Below are positions 17,248 through 25,842 of a stretch of 64,000 nucleotides of DNA, piece by piece. Both the position numbers and the translations under genes were made by a program. Numbering within the stretch: position 1 is the stretch's first letter; every line of letters begins with the position of its first letter. The notes under the pieces were generated by a model, which was not told the origin of the DNA, made no database searches, and saw nothing but the letters and a program-made list of their open reading frames with translations. Source of the DNA: Lysobacter sp. (GTDB lineage: Bacteria > Pseudomonadota > Gammaproteobacteria > Xanthomonadales > Xanthomonadaceae); NCBI GenBank assembly GCA_019634715.1, contig JAHCAU010000006.1, positions 1 to 64,000 of the forward strand, in the 5' to 3' direction.

Positions 17248-18510
17248 TCACGCCTTGCCTGTTCCCGCTGCGGCCCCGCTGCGCGCCGGCAATGCCCAGC
17301 GCAGCCACAGATAGCCCATCACCGCCGACACCACGGATGCGCAGAGCACGCCGAGCACACTGGCTTCGGCCTGGTGAGGCGACGTGGAGAACGCCAGCGA
17401 GGCGATGAACAGGCTCATCGTGAAACCGATGCCGCAGAGCATGCCCAGGCCGAGAACGGCCTTGAAGTTCATGCCTTCGGAGAAACGGGCCATGCCGGTG
17501 ACGTGCGCCAGCACGGCAGCGGCGACGATGCCGACCGGCTTGCCCACCACCAGGCCCAGCGCGATGCCCAGCGGCACCGGCTCGAGCAGATCGGACGCCG
17601 ACATGCCGGCCAGCGCCAATCCCGCATTGGCGAACGCGAACAGCGGCAGGATCGCGTAGGCGACCCACTTGTGCAGCGCGTGTTCCAGCCATTCCAGCGG
17701 CGAGTACTCGGTCTCGTCGTTGATGTCGTTGTTCTTGTCCACGTGCGGGATCAGCAGGCCCGTGGCCACGCCGGCCAGCGTGGCGTGCACGCCGGACTTC
17801 AGCACGAACACCCACATCACCGCGCCCAGCACCAGATAGGGCGCGAGCGAACGCACGCGCATGCGATTCATCGCGATCATCACGCCCAGCACCACGAAGG
17901 CGCCGATCAACGCCCCCATCGACAGCTCGCTGGTGTAGAACACGGCGATGATGATGATCGCCATGAGGTCGTCGATCACCGCGATGGTCGACAGCAGCAG
18001 CTTCATCGCCAGCGGCACGCGCGACCCCAGCAGCGACAGGATGCCCAGCGCGAAGGCGATGTCGGTCGCGGTCGGAATCGCCCAGCCGCGCATGGATTCC
18101 GCATCGCCCATGTTGACCCAGGCGTAGATCGCACCGGGCACCGCGACGCCGGCGATGGCGCAGACCAGCGGCTGGATCAGCTGTGCGCGGCTCGACAACT
18201 GCCCGCTGAGGACCTCGCGCTTGATCTCCAGCGCCACCAGCAGGAAGAAGATCGCCATCAGGCCGTCGTTGATCCACAGCAGCAGGGGCTTGGCCAGGTT
18301 CAACTCGCCCACGCGCATCTGCACCGGCAGGTCGCGAAACGCCTCGTACCACGCGGACCACGGCGAATTGGCCAGCACCATGGCCAGCACCGCAGCGAAG
18401 ATCAGCAGGATGCCGCCGGCGGCCTCCATCTGGAAGAAATTATGCAGCGCGCGCGCGGCGCGCCCGGGCAGGACACGAATGATGACGGACTCTTTCCCAC
18501 TGGTGGACAT
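17248..18510 (-). CDS. nhaA: Na+/H+ antiporter NhaA
   Basis: Inner-membrane antiporter exporting Na+ for two protons at alkaline pH. The 420-residue protein has about 12 helices and the catalytic signatures IPTATDIAFALG (D150) and TIAVIDDLMAI (D180-D181, equivalent to the E. coli ion-binding aspartate pair). NLAKPLLLWINDGLMAIFFLLVALEIKRE in the second segment is also diagnostic. The C-terminal tail after the last helix is short and alanine/glycine-rich. It is followed closely by the epimerase and preceded by a Ca/Na antiporter, forming an ion-homeostasis pair. Confidence 0.96.
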   Translation of the reverse strand: MSTSGKESVIIRVLPGRAARALHNFFQMEAAGGILLIFAAVLAMVLANSPWSAWYEAFRDLPVQMRVGELNLAKPLLLWINDGLMAIFFLLVALEIKREVLSGQLSSRAQLIQPLVCAIAGVAVPGAIYAWVNMGDAESMRGWAIPTATDIAFALGILSLLGSRVPLAMKLLLSTIAVIDDLMAIIIIAVFYTSELSMGALIGAFVVLGVMIAMNRMRVRSLAPYLVLGAVMWVFVLKSGVHATLAGVATGLLIPHVDKNNDINDETEYSPLEWLEHALHKWVAYAILPLFAFANAGLALAGMSASDLLEPVPLGIALGLVVGKPVGIVAAAVLAHVTGMARFSEGMNFKAVLGLGMLCGIGFTMSLFIASLAFSTSPHQAEASVLGVLCASVVSAVMGYLWLRWALPARSGAAAGTGKA

Positions 18511-18532
18511 GATGCGATGAACCTCCCGCGCC

Positions 18533-19483
18533 TCAGCGCGTCAAGACGATTTCGAAAACGACCCAGAGCACGAAGGCGAGGGTCAGCACCCCGCCTTCGG
18601 CACGACTGATCCGCAGATCCCTGCGCAGCATCGGATACAGCAACAGCGACACCGCCAACGCCGCCGGCAGCTCGAAGCCGACGAAGGACGCGGGGATCGG
18701 CAGCGGCCGCAGCGCGGCCATGCCGCCGACCACGATCAGCAGGTTGAACAGGCTGGAGCCGATGACATGGCCGACGACGATGTCGCCCTGGCCGCGCCGC
18801 GCCGCCACCACCGCCGCGACCGCTTCGGGCAGCGCCGTGGCGATGGCAATGACGATGAGGCCTGTGAGCAGCGGCGTGAACCCCAGCCCGGCGCCGACCA
18901 CCGGCGCGTGCGCCACCAGCCACTTCGCGCCGAAGAACAGCAGCGTGCCGCCGATGGCGAAACGCGCCAGATTCAGGCCCAGGTCGTCGCCGGTGCGCAG
19001 GTAATCGGCGATCTGCGCCTGCAGCGCATCCGGTTCGCGCCGGCCGCGTACCCAGGCCCAGGCGAGCACCACGATGAAGGCGGCGACGAAGGCCAGACCC
19101 TCGCCGCGACTCAACACGCCGTCGTAACCGAATGCCACCAGGGCAAGCGTGGCGGCGACCAGGCACAGCAGCAGCGGCGCGAGCGTGCGCCAGCGCACCA
19201 CCAGCGGCGCGGCGAGCGCGGCCACACCGAGGGTGAGTCCGAAGTTCACGATGTTGCTGCCGATGGCGTTGCCGAGCGCGAGACTCTGGCTGCCGACGAC
19301 GAAGGCGCGCAGGTTGACGGCGAGTTCGGGGATCGAGGTGCCGAAGGCCACGAGCAGCAGGCCGGTCGCGAACGGCGACAGGCCGAAGCGTCGGGCCATC
19401 CCGGAGGCCCCCTTCAGCACCGAATCGCCGCCCAGTGCCAGCAGCAGCAGCGCCAGCGCGCACCAGCCGATCGCCAGCCCCAT
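18533..19483 (-). CDS. Calcium/sodium antiporter (CaCA, YrbG-like)
   Basis: A 316-residue membrane antiporter with the two inverted alpha repeats of the CaCA family. The first is VAFGTSIPELAVN with GNAIGSNIVNFG, the second IAIATALPEAVAA with GHVIGSSLFNLL. The glutamates in SIPE and ALPE bind the cation. Ten helices are expected, separated by a soluble loop around RGRREPDALQAQ. It exchanges Ca2+ or another cation for Na+ or H+. It precedes nhaA with a 22-base gap in the same direction and probably shares its transcript. Confidence 0.92.
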   Translation of the reverse strand: MGLAIGWCALALLLLALGGDSVLKGASGMARRFGLSPFATGLLLVAFGTSIPELAVNLRAFVVGSQSLALGNAIGSNIVNFGLTLGVAALAAPLVVRWRTLAPLLLCLVAATLALVAFGYDGVLSRGEGLAFVAAFIVVLAWAWVRGRREPDALQAQIADYLRTGDDLGLNLARFAIGGTLLFFGAKWLVAHAPVVGAGLGFTPLLTGLIVIAIATALPEAVAAVVAARRGQGDIVVGHVIGSSLFNLLIVVGGMAALRPLPIPASFVGFELPAALAVSLLLYPMLRRDLRISRAEGGVLTLAFVLWVVFEIVLTR

Positions 19484-19758
19484 CCCGACTCTCCGTCATG
19501 CAAAACAGCCCCGATTCTAGAGCGTGCCATTCATTTTTCATATGTCGCGCGGCGCGGCGCATGGCTCCGGGACAGGGTTCGGCGGCGCAGCCCGTCGCCG
19601 GGGACCGGGACTGGCCTGGATCGAACCGCATCGCATCCACCCCGCGAGCGAACCCCATGCCCGGCCCTTCGCCTGCGGGCGCACGACCGCGAATGTCACG
19701 GCGGTTTCATGCCGCGTCGCTAGATTGCGCGCATTCGCCTCCCCCACCGGGCTCCGTC

Positions 19759-20454
19759 ATGCTGCTGCTCAAGACCGAACTGGCGCGCGCCGCGCTGTCC
19801 GACACGAAGTCCGCCGCGCTGTCGCTGCATCATCGCCGCATCCTGATCCTCACCGACGGCAAGCGCAGCATCAACGATCTGATGGCGATGCTGGGCCACG
19901 ACATCCTCGGCGACATCGATGCGCTGATGCGCGCGGGCTACCTGGCCGCCGGCGATGCGCCGGGCGCGCGCGCAGCGACCGGCGCCGGGCTGGGGCAGCG
20001 CCTGCGCGAAGCCGCATCGCGCCTGCGGCCAACGGGCGCCGAAGCGGAGCCGGTGGCCGCGCGGCCCGGCATCGACGGGTCCAGCCCGGCCAGGGGCGCC
20101 TCCGCGTCTCCGGATGCCCCTTCGACATCCGCCGGATCGGCCGCCATGCCCGCAGCGTCGCGGCGCTCCCTCGCGGCGTCGAAGATGTATGTCATGGACC
20201 TGCTGCAGATGCAGCGCGACCTGGGCATCGCCGAGTGCCGGACCGAGATCCAGTGCGCCCAGGACGAGACCGCCACCGTCGTCGCGCTGCTGGACGGCGT
20301 GCGCCACCTGATCCCGCTGGTGTCCGCGGGCATGGCCGGGCGCATCCTCGCCCGCCTCGATGAAGTGCTGCCCGAACCCTACCTGCCGGCGCTGCGCGCG
20401 CTGCAGTCGGAGCTGACCGGAAAACCGGTGCTGGCGATCACCAACGCCGCCTGA
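19759..20454 (+). CDS. Tandem paralogue 1, unrecognised two-domain protein
   Basis: A 231-residue protein. I chose the ATG at 19759 because its first residues align with the two downstream paralogues; the longer frame from 19435 is low-complexity. Residues 1-65 form a helical, winged-helix-like unit (LLKTELARAAL, HHRRILILTDGKRSINDLMAMLG, LMRAGYLA). An alanine/proline linker of about 75 residues follows. The C-terminal domain runs from SKMYVMDLLQMQRDLG to LPEPYLPALRALQ. The same two domains occur in the next gene. No enzyme motif, signal peptide or membrane helix is seen. Function unknown; a cytoplasmic regulatory or adaptor role is only a guess. Confidence 0.7.
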   Translation: MLLLKTELARAALSDTKSAALSLHHRRILILTDGKRSINDLMAMLGHDILGDIDALMRAGYLAAGDAPGARAATGAGLGQRLREAASRLRPTGAEAEPVAARPGIDGSSPARGASASPDAPSTSAGSAAMPAASRRSLAASKMYVMDLLQMQRDLGIAECRTEIQCAQDETATVVALLDGVRHLIPLVSAGMAGRILARLDEVLPEPYLPALRALQSELTGKPVLAITNAA

Positions 20455-20647
20455 GTCCTGGCGCTCCCGCCTGAACGTCCGCGCCACGGCGTGCCGCCCC
20501 GGAACGCCCCGGGGCGGCGATGCGCTAACATCCCGCCCCCGCGGCCGCTTCCCGGGCGCCACGGGGCCGGCCGCTTCCCCCGCGCCGGACGTGACCGTTG
20601 GCGCACAGCGTGCGCCGCGACTTGGCCACAATGGACTGCGGCAGGCA

Positions 20648-21388
20648 ATGCGGATCGAGCAGATGCGACCGGAAGATGTCCGGCTGGAAAAGACCGAGAA
20701 GGCGCGCAGGGTGCTGGCCAGCACGCGCGCCTCCGGCCTGGGCGTGGCCGAACGGCGCATCCTGATCCTCGCCGACGGCCGACGCAGCCTGGCCGACATC
20801 GCCGGCGTGCTCGGCGACGACATCCTGCCGGCCGTGCAGGCGCTGGTCGATCAGGATTACCTCGCCAATGCCCGGTCCGCATCGCCGACCGGCACGCCGC
20901 TCCACCGGGCCGAACTGACCGAGCGCCTGGGCCACCTGCTGCGCGGCGCCTCGCTGATCCGTCAGGCACGGACGCGCGACGATACGCTCGCCCCCTCCGC
21001 CACCGCGCCGCGCGCCGACGACATCGTGGTGCTGTCCGGCGACAGCGCGCATGCTTCGCTGCTGCCCCGGGAAGTCGCGCCGCGCTCGATCATCTCGGCC
21101 AAGACCCATGCGATCGACCTGCTCGCCATGCTCCGCGACACGCGGCTGCATGCCGCCGTGGACACGATCCGCGACGCGCGCGGCGAGGACGACGTGGCCC
21201 GCGCCATCCTCGATGCCGTGACCACCCTGCGCGACATGGGCGAACCGCAACTGCTGTCCGGCGCGGTGGCCATGCTCGATCCCTTGATGCCCGAACCCTG
21301 GCTGCCGGCGCTGCGCGCCCTTGATACCGTCGCCGTGGAACCCGGAACTGAGTCGGCGTTCACTGAACCGGCCCGCGATAGTCGCTAG
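20648..21388 (+). CDS. Tandem paralogue 2, unrecognised two-domain protein
   Basis: A 246-residue protein from ATG 20648; a GTG at 20591 is possible. The chosen start gives an N-terminus that aligns without gaps to paralogue 3 (VRLEKTEKARRVL against VLLDKTDKAHAIL). The N-terminal unit contains AERRILILADGRRSLADIAGVLG and ALVDQDYLAN. The C-terminal domain begins SAKTHAIDLLAMLRDTRLH and ends MPEPWLPALRAL, matching paralogue 1 (LPEPYLPALRAL). The gap from paralogue 1 is about 190 bases, so it may have its own promoter. Function unknown. Confidence 0.7.
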   Translation: MRIEQMRPEDVRLEKTEKARRVLASTRASGLGVAERRILILADGRRSLADIAGVLGDDILPAVQALVDQDYLANARSASPTGTPLHRAELTERLGHLLRGASLIRQARTRDDTLAPSATAPRADDIVVLSGDSAHASLLPREVAPRSIISAKTHAIDLLAMLRDTRLHAAVDTIRDARGEDDVARAILDAVTTLRDMGEPQLLSGAVAMLDPLMPEPWLPALRALDTVAVEPGTESAFTEPARDSR

Positions 21389-21492
21389 CATCCGCGCGCG
21401 GTCGCGGCCGGACCCTGCGCCGCCATCACATTCGCACCCCACGGACCCGGGGTGTCTCGCGGCCTGCCGCCGCATCTACGCAAGGAAGCCCC

Positions 21493-21792
21493 ATGCCGTT
21501 GAGCACGCTCAAGCCCCACCGCGTCCTGCTGGACAAGACCGACAAGGCCCACGCGATCCTGTCGAAGACCTGCGCCGAGACGATCACCCTGGCCGAACGC
21601 CGGATCCTGATCCTCACCAACGGCCAGCGCAGCCTGAAGGATCTGGTCGACACGCTCGGCGAGACGATCATGCCGTCGGTGCACCACCTGGTCGAACAGG
21701 GCTATCTCGTCGCGCGTCCGCGCGACAAGGCCATCGATCGCTTCGTGCTGGCTCCGGCCGACCGCATCGGCGGCCTGCTGCGCGGCAAGTGA
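21493..21792 (+). CDS. Tandem paralogue 3, single-domain version
   Basis: A 99-residue protein made only of the N-terminal unit of its two upstream neighbours (LDKTDKAHAILSKT, AERRILILTNGQRSLKDLV, LVEQGYLVARPRDK), with a short basic tail. RBS aaggaag lies 5 bases before the ATG. The missing C-terminal domain shows that the N-terminal unit folds alone. Three copies in a row suggest duplication with later loss or gain of the C-terminal part. No function is assigned. Confidence 0.75.
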   Translation: MPLSTLKPHRVLLDKTDKAHAILSKTCAETITLAERRILILTNGQRSLKDLVDTLGETIMPSVHHLVEQGYLVARPRDKAIDRFVLAPADRIGGLLRGK

Positions 21793-21829
21793 TCCCGGCA
21801 AGTGACCCTGGCGCGGGGTTCGGCGCGCA

Positions 21830-21860
21830 GGATGCGCGGGACTCGAACCACCGCGCATCC
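21830..21860. terminator. Stem-loop between convergent genes
   Basis: A 10-bp perfect stem (ggatgcgcgg 21830-21839 with ccgcgcatcc 21851-21860) and an 11-base loop lies in the 88-base gap between paralogue 3 and hmgA, which converge. It has no T-run on either side, so it may be a weak bidirectional terminator or only a repeat. Confidence 0.35.
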
Positions 21861-21880
21861 CGGCGTGTCCGCGAACGGAC

Positions 21881-23197
21881 TCAGCCCTTGAAATGCTTCG
21901 CCAGGCCGGACCAGCACTGCTGGTAGTCGGTCTGGCGATGACGCGCGTGCAGCGCCTGGCGGGTCGGGCGGATCACCGCGCGGGCCTCGAACATGAAGGC
22001 CATGGTGTCGCGGATGTAGTGCGGCTTCGAGGTGTCGGCATGGCTCGCCGTCTCGAAGGTCGCCGCATCCGGGCCGTGGCCGGTCATGCAGTTGTGCAGC
22101 GAGCAGCCGCCGGGCGCGAAACCTTCGGCCTTGGCGTCGTAGGCGCCGTGGATCAGGCCCATGAACTCGCTGGCGACGTTGCGGTGGAACCACGGCGGGC
22201 GGAAGGTGTCCTCCATCGCGAGGATGCGCGGCGGGAAGATCACGAAGTCCATGTTGCCCACGCCGGGCGTGTCGCTGGGCGAGGTCAGCACCAGGAAGAT
22301 GCTCGGGTCCGGGTGGTCGAAGCTGATCGAGCCGATGGTGTTGAAGCGGCGCAGATCGTACTTGTACGGCGCGTGGTTGCCGTGCCAGCCGACCACGTCC
22401 AGCGGCGAGTGGCCGATGCTGGCGCGCCACAGGTGCCCCTGGAACTTCGCGATGAGCTCGAAGTCTCCCTCGACATCCTCGAACGCCGCGTGCGGCGTCA
22501 GGAAATCGCGCGGATTGGCCAGGCCATTGCTGCCGATCGGGCCGAGATCGGGGATGCGCAGGTGGGCGCCGAAGTTCTCGCACACGTAGCCGCGCGCCAC
22601 GCCGTCGGGCAGCGACACGCGGAAGCGGATGCCGCGCGGGATCACCGCGATCTCGTGCGGCTCCAGTTCGATCACGCCGAGCTCGGTGTCGATCTTCAAC
22701 CGGCCCTGCTGCGGCACGATCAGCAGTTCGCCGTCTGCGCTGTAGAAGAAGCGGCTCTGCATGTCGGCGTTCGCCGCGTACAGGTGGATGCCGATGCCGC
22801 TCATGGCCTCGGGCGAACCGTTGCCGGCCATGGTGAACAGGCCATCGATGAAATCGACGCGCGGCGCAGCCGCATCGCTGCCGGGGAGCGGCAGCGGATT
22901 CCAGCGCAGCTGGTCCGGGGTGACCGGGCCGTCGCCGAAATCGTTGTGGAACTGCGGCATGGCACCGGGCGCCGGCGCATACGGCGCGAAGCTGCCGTGC
23001 ATCGCCGCCGGCCGGATGCGATACAGCCAGCTGCGCCGGTTCTCGTGGCGCGGCGCGGTGAACGCGGTGCCGCTGATCTGCTCGGCATAGAGGCCGTGGG
23101 CCACGCGCTGCGGCGAGTTGCGCCCCACCGGCAGCGTGCCGGGCAGCGCCTCGGTGGCGAACTCGTTGCCGAAACCGGATTGGTAGCTGACTGTCAT
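21881..23197 (-). CDS. hmgA: Homogentisate 1,2-dioxygenase HmgA
   Basis: Opens the homogentisate ring to maleylacetoacetate in tyrosine/phenylalanine breakdown. The 438-residue protein from ATG 23197 (gaggac upstream) starts [19 protein letters not shown], typical of the family. It carries the Fe(II) site near the C-terminus: [18 protein letters not shown] with His and Glu ligands, then a further His in NCMTGHGPD. Further marks are [22 protein letters not shown] and [14 protein letters not shown] longer frame to 23230 is unneeded. It is followed upstream by hpd in the same direction. The later enzymes (isomerase, hydrolase) are not in the window. Confidence 0.96.
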   Translation of the reverse strand: MTVSYQSGFGNEFATEALPGTLPVGRNSPQRVAHGLYAEQISGTAFTAPRHENRRSWLYRIRPAAMHGSFAPYAPAPGAMPQFHNDFGDGPVTPDQLRWNPLPLPGSDAAAPRVDFIDGLFTMAGNGSPEAMSGIGIHLYAANADMQSRFFYSADGELLIVPQQGRLKIDTELGVIELEPHEIAVIPRGIRFRVSLPDGVARGYVCENFGAHLRIPDLGPIGSNGLANPRDFLTPHAAFEDVEGDFELIAKFQGHLWRASIGHSPLDVVGWHGNHAPYKYDLRRFNTIGSISFDHPDPSIFLVLTSPSDTPGVGNMDFVIFPPRILAMEDTFRPPWFHRNVASEFMGLIHGAYDAKAEGFAPGGCSLHNCMTGHGPDAATFETASHADTSKPHYIRDTMAFMFEARAVIRPTRQALHARHRQTDYQQCWSGLAKHFKG

Positions 23198-23225
23198 TGC
23201 GGTGATGTCCTCAAAGCGTCTTTTT

Positions 23226-23331
23226 GCCACGGATTTTCGCGGATTGTCACGGATGAAGGACAGGATGGCTCAGATCAAGTGGATCCACTCCGCCTTTCGC
23301 TTCATCCGCGCCCTCCGCGCGAATCCGTGGC
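23226..23331. repeat. gccacggatt inverted repeat between hpd and hmgA
   Basis: Ten-base perfect arms gccacggatt (23226-23235) and aatccgtggc (23322-23331) bracket internal copies of related words (gcggatt, cacggat, catccgcg). The element fills most of the 143-base gap between hpd and hmgA. A similar cacggattcgcggat motif is widespread between genes in many proteobacteria, so it is probably a dispersed repeat. Confidence 0.6.
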
Positions 23332-23340
23332 CAATTGCCT

Positions 23341-24429
23341 TTACAGCACGCCGCGCTTCATCTGGTCGCGCTCGATGCTCTCGAACAGGGCCTGGAAGTT
23401 GCCTTCGCCGAAGCCTTCGTTGCCCTTGCGCTGGATGATCTCGAAGAAGATCGGGCCGATCGCGTTCTGGGTGAATATCTGCAGCAGCTTGCGCTGCTTG
23501 GTCTCCGGATCGGCGTCGATCAGGATCCTGTTCTTCTGCAGGCGCGCCACGTCCTCGCCGTGGTCGGGCACGCGCTGGTCGATCACCTCGAAATAGGTGT
23601 CCGGCGTATCGAGGAACTCGACGCCCTGCGCGCGCATCGCCTCGACGGTGGCGTAGATGTCGTCGGTGAAGCAGGCGATGTGCTGGATGCCCTCGCCCTT
23701 GTAGGCGTCGAGGTATTCGTTGATCTGCGACTTCGGGTCGCTGGATTCGTTCAGCGGGATGCGCACGATGCCGTCCGGCGCGGTCATCGCCTTCGACACC
23801 AGGCCGGTCTTCGCGCCCTTGATGTCGAAATAGCGGATCTCGCGGAAGTTGAACAGCTTCTCGTAGTAGTTCGACCACTTCTCCATGTTGCCGAAATAGA
23901 GGTTGTGGGTGAGGTGGTCGATGAAGGTCAGGCCGAACCCGACCGGGTTCTGGTCGACGCCGTCGATCGGCGCATAGTCGGCGTAGACGTTGCTGCCGCT
24001 GCCGTAGTCGTCGACGAGGTACAGCATGGCGCCGCCGATGCCCATCACCACCGGGCGGTCGATCGCGCGGGTGTCCTCGCGGCCGACGTGTTCGCCGCCA
24101 CGGGCGAGCACTTCGGCCTGCACCTCGGCGGCCGGCTTGCGGAAGCGGATCGCGAAACCGCAGGCGCAGGGGCCGTGGGCGGCGGCGAAGTCGGCGGCGA
24201 AGGAATCGGGATCCTCGTTGACGAGGAAGTTCACGCCGCCCTGGCGGTAGACCGTGATCGCCCGGGTCCTGTGGCGCAGCACGGCGGTGAAACCCATGTG
24301 GCGGAAGTAATCGTGCAACGCGTCGGCGCGGCCGGCCGGCGCGGCGAATTCGACGAACTCGAACCCGTCGATCCCCATCGGGTTCTCGAAGGTGGTGACC
24401 TGCATGCCGAGATTGGGCTGGGCGCTCAT
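23341..24429 (-). CDS. hpd: 4-Hydroxyphenylpyruvate dioxygenase
   Basis: Converts 4-hydroxyphenylpyruvate to homogentisate, one step before HmgA. The 362-residue protein from ATG 24429 (ggaagc upstream) has two vicinal-oxygen-chelate halves. Fe(II) ligands lie in LTFIDHLTHNLY (first His), EGIQHIACFTDDI (second His) and the C-terminal FFEIIQRKGNEGFGEGNF (Glu). NFREIRYFDIKG and LFESIERDQ close the active site. The frame is open to 24630, but that part lies over the operator and is not HPPD-like. It is divergent from a MarR-type regulator, so control by it is likely. Confidence 0.96.
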   Translation of the reverse strand: MSAQPNLGMQVTTFENPMGIDGFEFVEFAAPAGRADALHDYFRHMGFTAVLRHRTRAITVYRQGGVNFLVNEDPDSFAADFAAAHGPCACGFAIRFRKPAAEVQAEVLARGGEHVGREDTRAIDRPVVMGIGGAMLYLVDDYGSGSNVYADYAPIDGVDQNPVGFGLTFIDHLTHNLYFGNMEKWSNYYEKLFNFREIRYFDIKGAKTGLVSKAMTAPDGIVRIPLNESSDPKSQINEYLDAYKGEGIQHIACFTDDIYATVEAMRAQGVEFLDTPDTYFEVIDQRVPDHGEDVARLQKNRILIDADPETKQRKLLQIFTQNAIGPIFFEIIQRKGNEGFGEGNFQALFESIERDQMKRGVL

Positions 24430-24605
24430 GGACGTGCTTCCTGGAATGGGAGGGAGACGGGTCGTCGAAGCCGCGACGGCCGCCCGCACACCGGGCGTCA
24501 CGCCACGTACACTGCCGGGTTCCACGTCTGCGCGGCCGCCCCGACACAGGGGGCCGGGCGACGGACGCGGACGGCCCCGGCGTCGATGGACCGAATCCGG
24601 GAATA

Positions 24606-24623
24606 TAGTTTCAATTGAAACTA
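24606..24623. promoter_or_regulatory. Perfect 18-bp palindrome, likely MarR operator
   Basis: The sequence tagtttcaattgaaacta reads identically on both strands and is the only AT-rich stretch in the hpd/marR divergent region. It lies 22 bases before the MarR ATG and about 177 bases before hpd. MarR dimers bind inverted repeats of this size. Repression of hpd-hmgA and self-repression, lifted by an aromatic ligand, is inferred. Confidence 0.75.
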
Positions 24624-24644
24624 CAGACAAGACAGTTCCGACCG

Positions 24645-25187
24645 ATGACCGATCCCGCGATCAGCGATCCTGCGATGAACGACGCCGCGCACACCGGCGC
24701 GGCAACCCCCGCCCGGCCCGCGACGCACGCCGCGCTGGATCTGGAACACTTCCTGCCCTACCGGTTGAGCGTGCTGTCGAACCGGATCAGCCAGACCATC
24801 GCCCAGACCTATGCCGAGCGCTTCAACCTGGTCATCACCGAATGGCGGGTCATCGCTGTGCTCGGCCGTCACCCCGGGCTGTCGGCCAATGGCGTGGCCG
24901 AACGCACGGCGATGGACAAGGTGGCGGTGAGCCGGACCATCGCCAGGCTGCTGGAGCGCGGGCTGGTGCAGCGCGACATCCACGGCGACGACCGCCGCCG
25001 CTCGGTGCTGGAACTCAGCGAGGCCGGCTACGCGATCTACGACGAAGTCGTGCCGCTGGCCCAGGCCTGGGAGCAGGCCCTGCTCGCGCATTTCAGCGAT
25101 GAGGACCGGCGCCAGCTCGACGATCTGCTGTCCAAGCTCGGCCAGGGCCTGGAGCGGCTGACCGGACAGGGCCTGCCGGAAGACTGA
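24645..25187 (+). CDS. MarR-family regulator of aromatic catabolism
   Basis: A 180-residue winged-helix regulator. The MarR core runs from about residue 35: YRLSVLSNRISQTIAQ, ITEWRVIAVLGRHPG, helix-turn-helix GVAERTAMDKVAVSRTIARL, and the wing RDIHGDDRRRSVLELSEAG. A poorly conserved 30-residue alanine-rich N-terminus precedes it, so the true start could be the ATG at 24675. No clear ribosome site is seen for either. The frame open to 24615 would begin inside the operator. Its position, divergent from hpd, suggests control of tyrosine degradation. Confidence 0.88.
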   Translation: MTDPAISDPAMNDAAHTGAATPARPATHAALDLEHFLPYRLSVLSNRISQTIAQTYAERFNLVITEWRVIAVLGRHPGLSANGVAERTAMDKVAVSRTIARLLERGLVQRDIHGDDRRRSVLELSEAGYAIYDEVVPLAQAWEQALLAHFSDEDRRQLDDLLSKLGQGLERLTGQGLPED

Positions 25188-25214
25188 ACGCCAGCGGCAC
25201 CGCCTGGTGTCGCG

Positions 25215-25646
25215 TCAGCGCAGCCAGCCCCTGGCGCGGGCACGGCGGGCGAACCAGACCTCGAACAGCGCGCAGGCCAGCACCAGCGCCGGCAGCACGG
25301 TGCCGGCTGCGCCGACGACGGCGAACGCATCGGCCATCAGGAAGGCATGGCCCATCTGCACGAAGACGCCCAGCAGCGACAGCACCAGCACCGGCACCGC
25401 GGCACGACGACGGATCAACAGCAGCAGGCAGCCGGCGACGCCGCCGAATACCGCCACCGCGTACGCCGCCGTGGCCCAGGCGGGCCGCGATACGATCAAC
25501 GTGCGCTGGCCCTCGGACAACGCCTGCAGCGCTTCGGCGGTCAGGGTCGCCTCGCCGACGTAGGCAGCCACGCCCATGCCGTTCCACAGCAACAGCAGGA
25601 CACCCACGATCCAGAACCACAGCGGCGGTTTCTCGCTCAGAGCCAT
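25215..25646 (-). CDS. Small four-helix membrane protein
   Basis: A 143-residue inner-membrane protein with four hydrophobic helices and a short basic C-terminus (FARRARARGWL). The opening PPLWFWIVGVLLLLWNGMGV and the central RPAWATAAYAVAVFGGVAGC match a family of uncharacterised proteins often, without proof, labelled sugar transporters. Function unknown. It faces marR tail to tail. Confidence 0.75.
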   Translation of the reverse strand: MALSEKPPLWFWIVGVLLLLWNGMGVAAYVGEATLTAEALQALSEGQRTLIVSRPAWATAAYAVAVFGGVAGCLLLLIRRRAAVPVLVLSLLGVFVQMGHAFLMADAFAVVGAAGTVLPALVLACALFEVWFARRARARGWLR

Positions 25647-25842
25647 ATGTCCTCCCCAGGACAGACGCGACGGATGCGTACGCGCTCAGTGTGTGCAATC
25701 GCGGCACGCGTGATGGTGGTGGCACCGGAACGACGACGGGCCCGCATCCGCGGACCCGTCGAGCCATCCGGATGATCCGGATGGTACGCCGCGACACGGG
25801 GTCGCGGCATGTGCGGCTCTTGCGAGCCGACGTCTTGCGGGC

